From Acidimicrobium ferrooxidans DSM 10331 (GTDB taxonomy: Bacteria; Actinomycetota; Acidimicrobiia; Acidimicrobiales; Ilumatobacteraceae): DNA of 38,628 nt. Under the pieces are notes generated by a model. The model had not been told where the DNA came from, did not search any database, and worked only from the letters and a program-made list of their open reading frames with translations. Where the stretch lies: contig CAMDJX010000005.1 in assembly GCA_945900735.1 (NCBI GenBank), positions 1 to 38,628 on the forward strand. Reading direction: 5' to 3'. The stretch's first letter is position 1; the number at the start of each line of letters is the position of its first letter. This document shows positions 1 to 7,145 of the stretch, piece by piece. A program made the position numbers and the translations under genes.

Positions 1-411
1 TTTGAGGTTTTGGGTCGTCAGCCGCTCTTCATCGTTGACGGGGCACACAACCCAGCCGGAGCCGATGTCTGTGCAGAAGTTTTCTTTGACGATTTCAGTC
101 CTGAGGGGAAACGCATTCTCGTTGTAGGAACGTTGAAAGGCCGAGACCCGGAGCAGTTGCTCTCCGCATTACGCGTAGATGAATTTGATGTTGTGATTTG
201 TTGTACGGCACCTACCGCTCGCGGGCTTTCCGCAGGCGAACTTGGGGAGGTGGCTCGCCGAATGGGATGTGATGAAGTTGTGATCTGCGACACCGTCGAT
301 AATGCCTGCGAAAAAGCAATAAACATGGCAACTGAAGAAGATGCGGTCTTGGTTGCGGGCTCGTTGTATGTAGTGGGTAGTGCGCGAACGCTCTTGCGCC
401 GTATCCTGTAG
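1..411 (+). CDS. folC: Folylpolyglutamate synthase / dihydrofolate synthase, C-terminal part
   Basis: The open frame runs in from base 1, so this is the 3' end of a longer gene; the ATG at base 10 of the ORF track is internal. The DGAHNP motif near the start of the fragment is characteristic of FolC and lies in the C-terminal domain of this Mur-ligase relative. FolC adds glutamate to folates (and in bifunctional forms makes dihydrofolate) in the cytoplasm. The fragment ends with the usual small alpha/beta domain and a GSLYVVG segment typical of the family end. ndk begins two bases after the stop, so the two are probably co-transcribed. folC followed by ndk and mreB is an order I associate with Actinobacteria. 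Identity is secure; only about 136 residues are visible. Confidence 0.93.
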   Translation, partial: FEVLGRQPLFIVDGAHNPAGADVCAEVFFDDFSPEGKRILVVGTLKGRDPEQLLSALRVDEFDVVICCTAPTARGLSAGELGEVARRMGCDEVVICDTVDNACEKAINMATEEDAVLVAGSLYVVGSARTLLRRIL

Positions 412-413
412 CC

Positions 414-824
414 ATGAGTAATCGCACCCTTGTCCTGTTAAAGCCCGATGCAGTAGAACGCCAACTAGTTGGCGCAATTCTCTCCCGTTTTGAGACGAAG
501 GGTCTCAAGATCGTTGCGCTAGAACTTCGCACCCTCGACGCTGCAATTCTTGAGCGCCACTACGAAGAGCACAAGGGCAAAGGTTTCTACGCCGAGCTCG
601 TTGCATTCATGTCGCGTGGCCCAGTCGCCGCACTTGTTGTGGAAGGCCCGGAAGACACATGGGAAATTATTCGTTCGATGATGGGCGCAACCAACCCACG
701 TGCCGCAGCACCCGGAACCATCCGCGGTGATTACGGAACTTTGTTCACAGAGAATCTTGTACACGGCAGCGACTCTGCAGCATCTGCAGCTCGAGAAATT
801 GGTATTTTCTTCCCTCATTTGTAG
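414..824 (+). CDS. ndk: Nucleoside diphosphate kinase
   Basis: This 136-residue protein has the normal length for Ndk. The N-terminal TLVLLKPDAVER segment carries the conserved lysine, and NLVHGSDS near residue 117 carries the histidine that is phosphorylated during transfer of the gamma-phosphate from ATP to other nucleoside diphosphates. It is cytoplasmic and balances NTP and dNTP pools. The ATG lies two bases after the folC stop. A gap of 120 bases follows before mreB. That gap contains the mreB ribosome binding site, but I see no promoter or terminator in it that I would defend. Confidence 0.97.
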   Translation: MSNRTLVLLKPDAVERQLVGAILSRFETKGLKIVALELRTLDAAILERHYEEHKGKGFYAELVAFMSRGPVAALVVEGPEDTWEIIRSMMGATNPRAAAPGTIRGDYGTLFTENLVHGSDSAASAAREIGIFFPHL

Positions 825-944
825 GCCAGCACTGCGTATCGGTGCAGCCGCCCACTACGGCCAAGGCGCGATCGGTAGGATATGTAGGGCATTTGCTGTG
901 CTCATCTCGGCATGTTGAATTACAAACTCAAGGAGACCAGTTAG

Positions 945-1979
945 ATGGCAGGTGGAGGCTCACTTTCGTTAGGGCGCGATATCGCAATCGACCTGGGCAC
1001 CGCCAACACTCTGGTGTTCGTTAAGGGCGAGGGCGTCGTGTTGAACGAGCCGTCAACCGTTGCTGTAGACAACAAAACCGGCCAATTGGTTGCAGTTGGT
1101 TATGAGGCAAAACGAATGTGGGGCAGGGCTCCGCAAAGTATTCGCCTCGTTCGCCCACTTAAAGACGGTGTGATTGCAGACTTTGATGTCTGCGAGAAGA
1201 TGCTTCGTTTCTTTATTCAAAAAGTGCACACAAGCCGTTGGAACAAACCGCGAATGATTATTTGCGTGCCATCGGAAATTACAGGCGTCGAGCGACGCGC
1301 CGTGCAAGACGCGGCCGAGTTCGCTGGCGCTCGCAGGCCCGTGTACATCATTGAAGAACCAATGGCGGCAGCTATCGGTGCTGGGCTTCCTGTGCACCTG
1401 CCAAGTGCAAACCTCATTGTCGACATCGGTGGTGGAACCACCGAAGTAGCAGTTATCTCTATGGGCGGAATCGTCACTGCTCATTCGGCTCGCGTTGCGG
1501 GCGACGAACTGAACGAAGCGATTCAGGAAATGTTCAGAACCGAGTTTTCACTCGATGTTGGGGAAAACACGGCGGAAGAAGTGAAGTTGCAGCTTGGGTC
1601 TGCCTGGCCACTAGAAGATGAACTTACGGCCGATGTGGGTGGTCGCGACATTGTCACCGGCCTGCCGCGCACACAGGTGGTCACGAGCGAAGAAGTTCGC
1701 GCGGCGCTCGATGCATCTGTAGGAACAATCGTTGAAGCCATCAAGACAACCCTCGAGCGCACGCCACCCGAACTTGCTGCAGACATTATTAGCCATGGTC
1801 TCGTGCTCTCCGGCGGTGGCGCGCTTCTTGCTGGGTTGCCCGAACGCGTTACGCACGAAACCGGCATTCATGCATATCTCGCACCAGAGCCTTTGTATTC
1901 GGTTGTGCTCGGTTGCGGTCTGACGCTTGACAACATCGAAGCGATGAAGGGACTTACGTCGCAGTCCTACTTTGAGTAG
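945..1979 (+). CDS. mreB: Rod-shape determining actin homologue MreB
   Basis: At 344 residues the protein matches MreB in length. It opens with the actin-fold phosphate-1 motif DLGTANTLVF and has the phosphate-2 motif IVDIGGGTTEVAV and the adenosine-binding segment LSGGGALLAGLPE. MreB filaments lie under the membrane and direct side-wall synthesis by the Rod complex. The ATG is preceded by AAGGAG at 930-935, a good ribosome binding site, which fixes the start. It heads mreB-mreC-mreD-mrdA-rodA, all on the same strand with gaps of no more than 18 bases or overlaps. Having the complete set implies an elongating, MreB-dependent cell, unlike polar-growing corynebacteria and mycobacteria. Confidence 0.97.
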   Translation: MAGGGSLSLGRDIAIDLGTANTLVFVKGEGVVLNEPSTVAVDNKTGQLVAVGYEAKRMWGRAPQSIRLVRPLKDGVIADFDVCEKMLRFFIQKVHTSRWNKPRMIICVPSEITGVERRAVQDAAEFAGARRPVYIIEEPMAAAIGAGLPVHLPSANLIVDIGGGTTEVAVISMGGIVTAHSARVAGDELNEAIQEMFRTEFSLDVGENTAEEVKLQLGSAWPLEDELTADVGGRDIVTGLPRTQVVTSEEVRAALDASVGTIVEAIKTTLERTPPELAADIISHGLVLSGGGALLAGLPERVTHETGIHAYLAPEPLYSVVLGCGLTLDNIEAMKGLTSQSYFE

Positions 1980-1997
1980 GCCGGCGAGGGGCAAGTC

Positions 1998-3044
1998 GTG
2001 GCAGTGATTTCACCACAACGTCGCAGAGCCATTGCGCTTTTGGCCTTGACATCAATCATTTTTGTCACGCTCGACTTGCAGCAAAGCGGTTCGACCTCGG
2101 CTGTGCGGACCGTATTCGGTGTTTTGTTCCGACCGGTAGAGGGTGTGGCCAGGGTTGTTACAAGGCCTGTTTCGAATGCGTGGAATGGAATCACCAATTA
2201 CAACGATGTGACTGCCGAGAACAGGTTGCTGCGAGAAAAGATTGCGCAGCAAGAGGGGGCATCTGTCGCCGCCGCTGCGTCTGTGCGCTTGTCTCAAGAA
2301 TTGCTCGCGCTCAATGGTTTACCGACATTGGCTGGCATCAACTCGGTGAGCGCCCAAGTCATTGGAGACTCGCCATCAAACTTTGCTCAGAGCGTTGAAA
2401 TCAACCAAGGAAGTGAGAGCGGCATCAAGGTTGGTATGCCGGTGCTTAACGCCGCAGGTTTAGTTGGCAAAGTGACGAAGGTGTTTCCTAATCGCGCGGT
2501 GATCATGCTGATTACCGACCCCGAGTATGCACTTTCGGTGAAGGTGGTGAATGCGCCAAAGACAACAGCGTCCACTGTTGCAGACCCAGAGGCAGCACCT
2601 ATCGAAACCACTACGACGGCTCCTGTTGCGACCACCAGCAAGATCCCGGGTTTCACCCCTGGTTCAACTGTGCCTACTGCGATGGTCACCGCGCCTAATG
2701 CAACTGTGGCCGTGCCTTCGCTCACAATTCCGGCGGGCAGTTCCTTGGCAGTTCGCGAAACGGGAGTGTTGGAAGGTCGTGGGCCATCACGAACACCGAT
2801 CGTTCGGTTCATCGATACCGAACAGCGGTTTGGTGAGATTCAATTGGGTTCACCGATCGTGTCGGCAGGTGGTTCGCTCAGTCTGGCCCCACCAGACATC
2901 GTTGTTGGAACCGTTACGAGAGTGAACAAGCGCCTTGGCACAGCTGGGCCAGTGTTGGAAATTGGTTTAGTTGCAGACCTCACCAACTTGTCGTTCGTGC
3001 GCATTTTGTTGTACCAGCCGATCACGGAGCAAAAAGCACCATGA
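1998..3044 (+). CDS. mreC: Rod-shape determining protein MreC with a Thr/Pro-rich insert
   Basis: MreC is a bitopic membrane protein whose outer beta domain contacts PBP2 and activates the Rod complex. A hydrophobic segment near residues 11-25 is the anchor, residues about 70-105 look coiled-coil forming, and the beta domain follows. Family-like segments include SVEINQGSESGIKVGMPVLN and LVGKV. The beta domain is interrupted at about residues 187-247 by a Thr, Ala, Pro and Val rich stretch (IETTTTAPVATT and similar), after which conserved sequence resumes with LEGRG and FGEIQLGSPIVSAGG. The start is a GTG at 1998 with only a weak GAGGGG behind it. The 3' end overlaps mreD by four bases. Confidence 0.93.
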   Translation: MAVISPQRRRAIALLALTSIIFVTLDLQQSGSTSAVRTVFGVLFRPVEGVARVVTRPVSNAWNGITNYNDVTAENRLLREKIAQQEGASVAAAASVRLSQELLALNGLPTLAGINSVSAQVIGDSPSNFAQSVEINQGSESGIKVGMPVLNAAGLVGKVTKVFPNRAVIMLITDPEYALSVKVVNAPKTTASTVADPEAAPIETTTTAPVATTSKIPGFTPGSTVPTAMVTAPNATVAVPSLTIPAGSSLAVRETGVLEGRGPSRTPIVRFIDTEQRFGEIQLGSPIVSAGGSLSLAPPDIVVGTVTRVNKRLGTAGPVLEIGLVADLTNLSFVRILLYQPITEQKAP

Positions 3045-3559
3045 GCATTCGGTTTCTACGCATCATGGCCAGCAGGTGGACGCGGCTCGTGTTAGTCGGG
3101 CTCATTTTTTTGGGTATTCAAACAACGATTTTGAGTGAGATGCGACCATTCGGAGTAATGGTGCAACTGATGTTGCTGATTGGGGTGACTGCTGGCGCAA
3201 TCTATGGGCCCGAGGTTGGGGCACTTTCTGGTCTCATTATTGGGTTGATGTATGACTGCGTGTTAACCACGCCTCTTGGGCTCGCAGCGTTGGTCTTAGG
3301 TGGTGTGGGTTTTGGGGCGGGTCTGCTGCCATTTTTTGTCCGCGACCCAAGCTGGTGGAATCGTGCAATCGCCATTGCACTGTTCAGCGCAGTTGGAGAG
3401 ATCTTGTTCCCAGTTGCTCAAGGAATGACCGGCATTGGCGGTTGGGTTCAGCCGCGCATGTTTGTTGTTGCACTTGTCGTTGCTCTGATCAACTTGTTTC
3501 TTGCACCGGTTGTCATGCCCCTGATTCGCTGGACGCTCAAGCAATCGATGATCGGTTAA
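3041..3559 (+). CDS. mreD: Rod-shape determining membrane protein MreD
   Basis: This 172-residue, strongly hydrophobic protein has about five predicted membrane segments, as expected for MreD. Its sequence is poorly conserved, as usual for the family, but the segment GPEVGALSGLIIGLMYDCVL resembles the conserved loop of MreD proteins. Position between mreC and the PBP2 gene makes the call firm. The ATG overlaps the mreC stop (ATGA), suggesting translational coupling. Its role is structural, bridging MreC and the membrane synthases of the Rod complex. Confidence 0.9.
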   Translation: MSIRFLRIMASRWTRLVLVGLIFLGIQTTILSEMRPFGVMVQLMLLIGVTAGAIYGPEVGALSGLIIGLMYDCVLTTPLGLAALVLGGVGFGAGLLPFFVRDPSWWNRAIAIALFSAVGEILFPVAQGMTGIGGWVQPRMFVVALVVALINLFLAPVVMPLIRWTLKQSMIG

Positions 3560-3565
3560 ACACTG

Positions 3566-5737
3566 ATGACAGCCAACAATCAGTCCAAGCGCTTATTGTC
3601 GCTCGCGATCACGGCGGTCGTACTAATGACTGGCCTATCTACGCGTATGTGGTTTCTGCAGGCGGTGAAGGCCGAAGAGAACGAAGAGATCGTTGTTGCA
3701 GTGCGCACCCGAACTATCCGCTTGCTGCCAGAACGTGGTCGAATCATCGACGCGAAAGGGCGAGTGATCGCCGACAACAAGCGCATCTTGACTGCAACGA
3801 TCGACCGCGAAGTAATTAAGGATCCGGAAGATCGATTGGAGATGTTCCGACGACTTTCAGGCCCGCTGCAAATGCCTGTCGAGACGCTGTTTAAGCGATA
3901 CGAAGACAAGCGATTTGGGCCGCTCGAGGCGTTGCCGCTGAAAGAGGACATCTCTGAAGAGGTGGCACTGTTCCTTCGCGAGCGATCCGAGGATTATCCG
4001 GGTTTGTATGTTCGTGAAGAGTGGAAGCGCAATTACCCCTACGGTGCAATCGGCAGTCACGTCATTGGTTATATGGGCGCCATTTCCGAAAAGAATCTTG
4101 CCTACTACCGCTCGATTGACTACGACCCGAATGAACGCGTTGGCGGATACGGCCTGGAGCAGTCCTACGAACAAATTCTTCGCGGCACTCCTGGTTACGT
4201 GCGATACGAAGTAAATGCGCAAGGAAAACTGCTGCGTTTGATCGAGCGCGTAGAGCCGATCATTGGTAACGATCTTGAGTTGTCGCTGGACATAACGATT
4301 CAACAGTTCGCAGAGCAAGCGTTGGAGACTCAGTTGGTTCTGCGCCGCCGCGTAGAGGCCGGCAACATTCGCCTCGAAGATGGCACGATCGACCCGCTCT
4401 TTCCCGACCCAGTTCTGTACAAGGCGCCGGCTGGCTCGGTGGTGTTGTTGAACCACGACACAGGCCAAGTAATTGCCATGGCCTCCTATCCGCGTTTCGA
4501 TTCGCGATGGTTTAACGCAGGAATAACGAAGGAAAAGTTTGCAGAAATTTTTCCACAAACAGAAGACCCCGACTTGTCGATACTCGTCAATCGGGCTGTT
4601 TCGGGTCGATACAACTTGGGCTCTTCATTCAAACCGTTTATTGCTTACGCAGCCCTCAACTCCGGTCAGTTACCGGGCGGATCATCCTATGTCTATGACG
4701 ACAACGGGACGTACACACTTGAAAGCATTCCCAAAGATCGTTGCCAAGACGGCGTTAAATGTGTTTTCCGTAATGCGGTTTGTCGATCGACCGGCGCCCC
4801 TTGCAGATACGGACCAGTTGCGGTCGACGATGCGCTCGCTGTATCAAGCGACTCGTTCTTTTACAAGATCGGTGAACAGATTTTGACAGAACGTGGGTAC
4901 AAGCCAATTCTGGAAGAACAGGTTCGGCTATTTGGTTTTGGTTCGCCGACAAACATTGATTTGCCATACGAGTACGCGGGCACGATCCCAAGTAAGGCCT
5001 TGAAGAAACGAATGGCAGATATTGGCGCAATTTCAAAAGAATCTGGCAAGGCTTACTACGTCGGCGATCAGATCTTGTTTTCTATTGGCCAAGGTTTGCT
5101 CTCTGCAACCCCGATTCAAGTGGCAAGTGCGTATGGGGTGTTGGGTAGCGGCGGCAAAGTGTTGCAACCCCACTTGGTAAAAACGGTTCTAGAGCCTGGC
5201 ACTCCAGACAGCTCACCAGGCATTGCCAACATGTCGCAATCGTCGGTAGTCGAGCGGTTCGATGCTCGCGAACCAATTAGAACTCTCGACATGTCGGGAG
5301 ATCGGTTGAAACCGATTGTCGATGGTCTCGCCCGTGTGATTACGGGCCCTGGCGTGAACTATGGGACGTACCATAAGACAACGGGGGAGCTGTTGTTTAA
5401 GGGCTACCCGTATGGCGTGCTTCCCATTGCCGGCAAAACCGGAACGGCCCAGGGGCTTGGCAACTTGCCTTGGAACGACTCGTCTGCTTTTGGTGCTTTC
5501 AGCCTCGACCCAAACCAGCCTTATTCGGCATTCGCTTATCTGGAGAAAGCTGGTTACGGCTCTCAGGCTGCAGCGCCCGTAGTGAAATGCATTTTCATGG
5601 CGATGTCTGGGAAGTACAAAGTTGATCCAGTTGTGGCAGCGGACCCACTGAATATCAATAGCAGCGTTGCTGCACCGCCGTCGTATTTGCGCAACCCAAC
5701 ATGTTTGTCGGGTGGCCGATCGGATAATCGCGACTAA
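3566..5737 (+). CDS. mrdA: Penicillin-binding protein 2 (elongation transpeptidase)
   Basis: This is a class B PBP of 723 residues, longer than the roughly 630 of E. coli PBP2. A signal anchor lies at about residues 10-27, followed by the pedestal domain (LPERGRIID, RNYPYGAIGSHVIGYMG) and the transpeptidase domain. The three active-site motifs are visible: SSFK with nucleophile Ser353, SSD at 427-429 and KTG at 624-626. It crosslinks side-wall peptidoglycan outside the membrane with RodA and MreC. Between the SxxK and SxD motifs lies a loop with four cysteines (393, 399, 406, 413) that could form disulfides. The start ATG is six bases after mreD, and the stop overlaps the rodA start by one base (TAATG). 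Confidence 0.96.
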   Translation: MTANNQSKRLLSLAITAVVLMTGLSTRMWFLQAVKAEENEEIVVAVRTRTIRLLPERGRIIDAKGRVIADNKRILTATIDREVIKDPEDRLEMFRRLSGPLQMPVETLFKRYEDKRFGPLEALPLKEDISEEVALFLRERSEDYPGLYVREEWKRNYPYGAIGSHVIGYMGAISEKNLAYYRSIDYDPNERVGGYGLEQSYEQILRGTPGYVRYEVNAQGKLLRLIERVEPIIGNDLELSLDITIQQFAEQALETQLVLRRRVEAGNIRLEDGTIDPLFPDPVLYKAPAGSVVLLNHDTGQVIAMASYPRFDSRWFNAGITKEKFAEIFPQTEDPDLSILVNRAVSGRYNLGSSFKPFIAYAALNSGQLPGGSSYVYDDNGTYTLESIPKDRCQDGVKCVFRNAVCRSTGAPCRYGPVAVDDALAVSSDSFFYKIGEQILTERGYKPILEEQVRLFGFGSPTNIDLPYEYAGTIPSKALKKRMADIGAISKESGKAYYVGDQILFSIGQGLLSATPIQVASAYGVLGSGGKVLQPHLVKTVLEPGTPDSSPGIANMSQSSVVERFDAREPIRTLDMSGDRLKPIVDGLARVITGPGVNYGTYHKTTGELLFKGYPYGVLPIAGKTGTAQGLGNLPWNDSSAFGAFSLDPNQPYSAFAYLEKAGYGSQAAAPVVKCIFMAMSGKYKVDPVVAADPLNINSSVAAPPSYLRNPTCLSGGRSDNRD

Positions 5738-6921
5738 TGAAAACCACAGATTTTTTACTGCGTGCATTTAAAAAACCCCGCACCGCTAATGCAGGGCTGA
5801 ACAATAGTTATGCCGACCCAGTTCGCAACATCGACTGGATTTTGATGGCGGCGATGGCTGCGCAGGCCGTGATCGGTTTGTTCACGGTTTTTTCTGCAAC
5901 CCATTTGCGCCTTATTGATCAGCGCTTCGATCCTTATGTGTATACGCAACGACAGGTGTTGTTTGTTATTGCGGGAATCGCCGTTCTTTCAACCGTCATG
6001 GCACTTGGTCACGACTGGTTCCGTACACAAAGCGGAGTGTTGTACGGCGGTGTCATTGTTCTGTTGATTCTGGTGCTTGCAACTGGTGCTGTAACTGGTG
6101 GCGCACGACTGGCATTCGACTTGGGCCCGATTTCACTTCAGCCAGCCGAGTTTGCAAAGCCGCTGATTTTGGTATTGATCGCTAGCTATCTCAGCGAATC
6201 TGCCATTGACGGAATTGATTGGCATCAGTTTGTGATGACTCTGTACATGGTGTTAGCACCGTGTGCGCTGATTTTGTTACAGCCAGACCTTGGCTCCGCA
6301 TCGGTTATCTTGGCTGGCGTTGCGGGTGTGTTGTACGTAGGACAAGCACGGCGAAGATACTTGCTGCTTATCGCGGCAATGTCCGTCGGGTCTGTTGCGG
6401 CATCGATTGTTGCAGTGCCAAGCCTTCGCTATCAGTTGCGTCGATTTGATGCGTGGTTTAATCAAAACTCGTTCGACAAAGATTTGGAACAAATCGTGTT
6501 GCAAGTGCGATTTGCTAAACGTGCAGTATCGACCGGGGGAGTCTTTGGAAAGGGCTATCTCAACGGTCCCCTCACCAACGGAAAGTACATTCCAGTGCAA
6601 TTCACCGACTTTCCTTTTTCTGCCATCGGCGAACAATTCGGGATGATCGGTGGCGGTGTGGTGATCGCCCTCTTTTGCGTCATCTTGTGGCGAATCTGGC
6701 GCATCGCGCGGATGGCCCGAGACCGATACGGATTCTTTTTGGCTACTGGTGTCTTCACCATGGTGGTGTGGCAGGTCTTCCAAAACATTGGCATGACGTT
6801 GGGGGTCACCCCAGTGAGCGGCCTTCCTTTGCCCTTCATTTCCTATGGGGGCTCTCATCTGGTGTCTACCGCGGTGCTGTTTGGGCTGGTGCAGAGCATC
6901 CATATGCGCCGTCTGCAATAA
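5737..6921 (+). CDS. rodA: Peptidoglycan glycosyltransferase RodA (SEDS family)
   Basis: This 394-residue polytopic membrane protein has the SEDS signature near its C terminus (GLPLPFISYGGSHLV). Earlier conserved SEDS segments are also present, including ISLQPAEFAKPLILVL and LQPDLGSASV. RodA polymerises lipid II into glycan strands for elongation and works with the PBP2 encoded immediately upstream, whose stop codon it overlaps. A cytoplasmic tail of about 35 residues precedes the first membrane segment. It is distinguished from the second SEDS gene (ftsW at 37375) by its place after PBP2 and mreBCD. It ends the elongation operon; hairpins follow. Confidence 0.95.
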   Translation: MKTTDFLLRAFKKPRTANAGLNNSYADPVRNIDWILMAAMAAQAVIGLFTVFSATHLRLIDQRFDPYVYTQRQVLFVIAGIAVLSTVMALGHDWFRTQSGVLYGGVIVLLILVLATGAVTGGARLAFDLGPISLQPAEFAKPLILVLIASYLSESAIDGIDWHQFVMTLYMVLAPCALILLQPDLGSASVILAGVAGVLYVGQARRRYLLLIAAMSVGSVAASIVAVPSLRYQLRRFDAWFNQNSFDKDLEQIVLQVRFAKRAVSTGGVFGKGYLNGPLTNGKYIPVQFTDFPFSAIGEQFGMIGGGVVIALFCVILWRIWRIARMARDRYGFFLATGVFTMVVWQVFQNIGMTLGVTPVSGLPLPFISYGGSHLVSTAVLFGLVQSIHMRRLQ

Positions 6922-6953
6922 GGGCCTACGTAAATTCTGCCTAGAAAGCCGAG

Positions 6954-7121
6954 TTCCGCCGCGGGCGGGGGGATATCCTGACTGACAGGAAGGGCATTGG
7001 GCCCCTCCAAAGGTCGTACACGCGATAGCGATTCGGGCGATAGGGAAACCTATGGCCGGTAGCGCTGGACCGCGACGATAGTGCGTGTGGTGGGCATCGT
7101 TGCCGCCTCGGATGCGCTATC
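6954..7121 (+). ncRNA. Candidate structured leader RNA upstream of RNase E/G
   Basis: The 224-base gap between rodA and the RNase E/G gene holds several hairpins found by eye. They are CCGCC/GGCGG around GCG (6956-6968), TCCTG/CAGGA around ACTGA (6976-6990), and GGGC/GCCC around ATTGG (6992-7004), whose extended form competes with the second. Next is ATAGG/CCTAT closed by a GAAA tetraloop (7040-7053). A long-range 7-bp stem GATAGCG (7024-7030) with CGCTATC (7115-7121) encloses the tetraloop hairpin. The first hairpin could instead be a rodA terminator without a U tract. RNase E genes elsewhere are autoregulated through their leaders, so a control element is plausible. I recognise no known riboswitch core or RNase P element. 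Confidence 0.42.
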
Positions 7122-7145
7122 CAAGTAAGGAAACGAGCAAGCAAC

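Noticed and set aside
825-944. Promoter before mreB (TAGGAT near 876)
   Set aside because: No acceptable -35 lies 16-18 bases upstream; only the ribosome binding site is convincing.
3857-4558. 233-residue minus-strand ORF inside the PBP2 gene
   Set aside because: The PBP2 frame is full length with all active-site motifs. The antisense ORF shows no domain and no start context.
6922-7145. RNase P RNA, c-di-GMP or c-di-AMP riboswitch in the rne leader
   Set aside because: I looked for their conserved cores and did not find them; only generic stems and one GAAA tetraloop are present.
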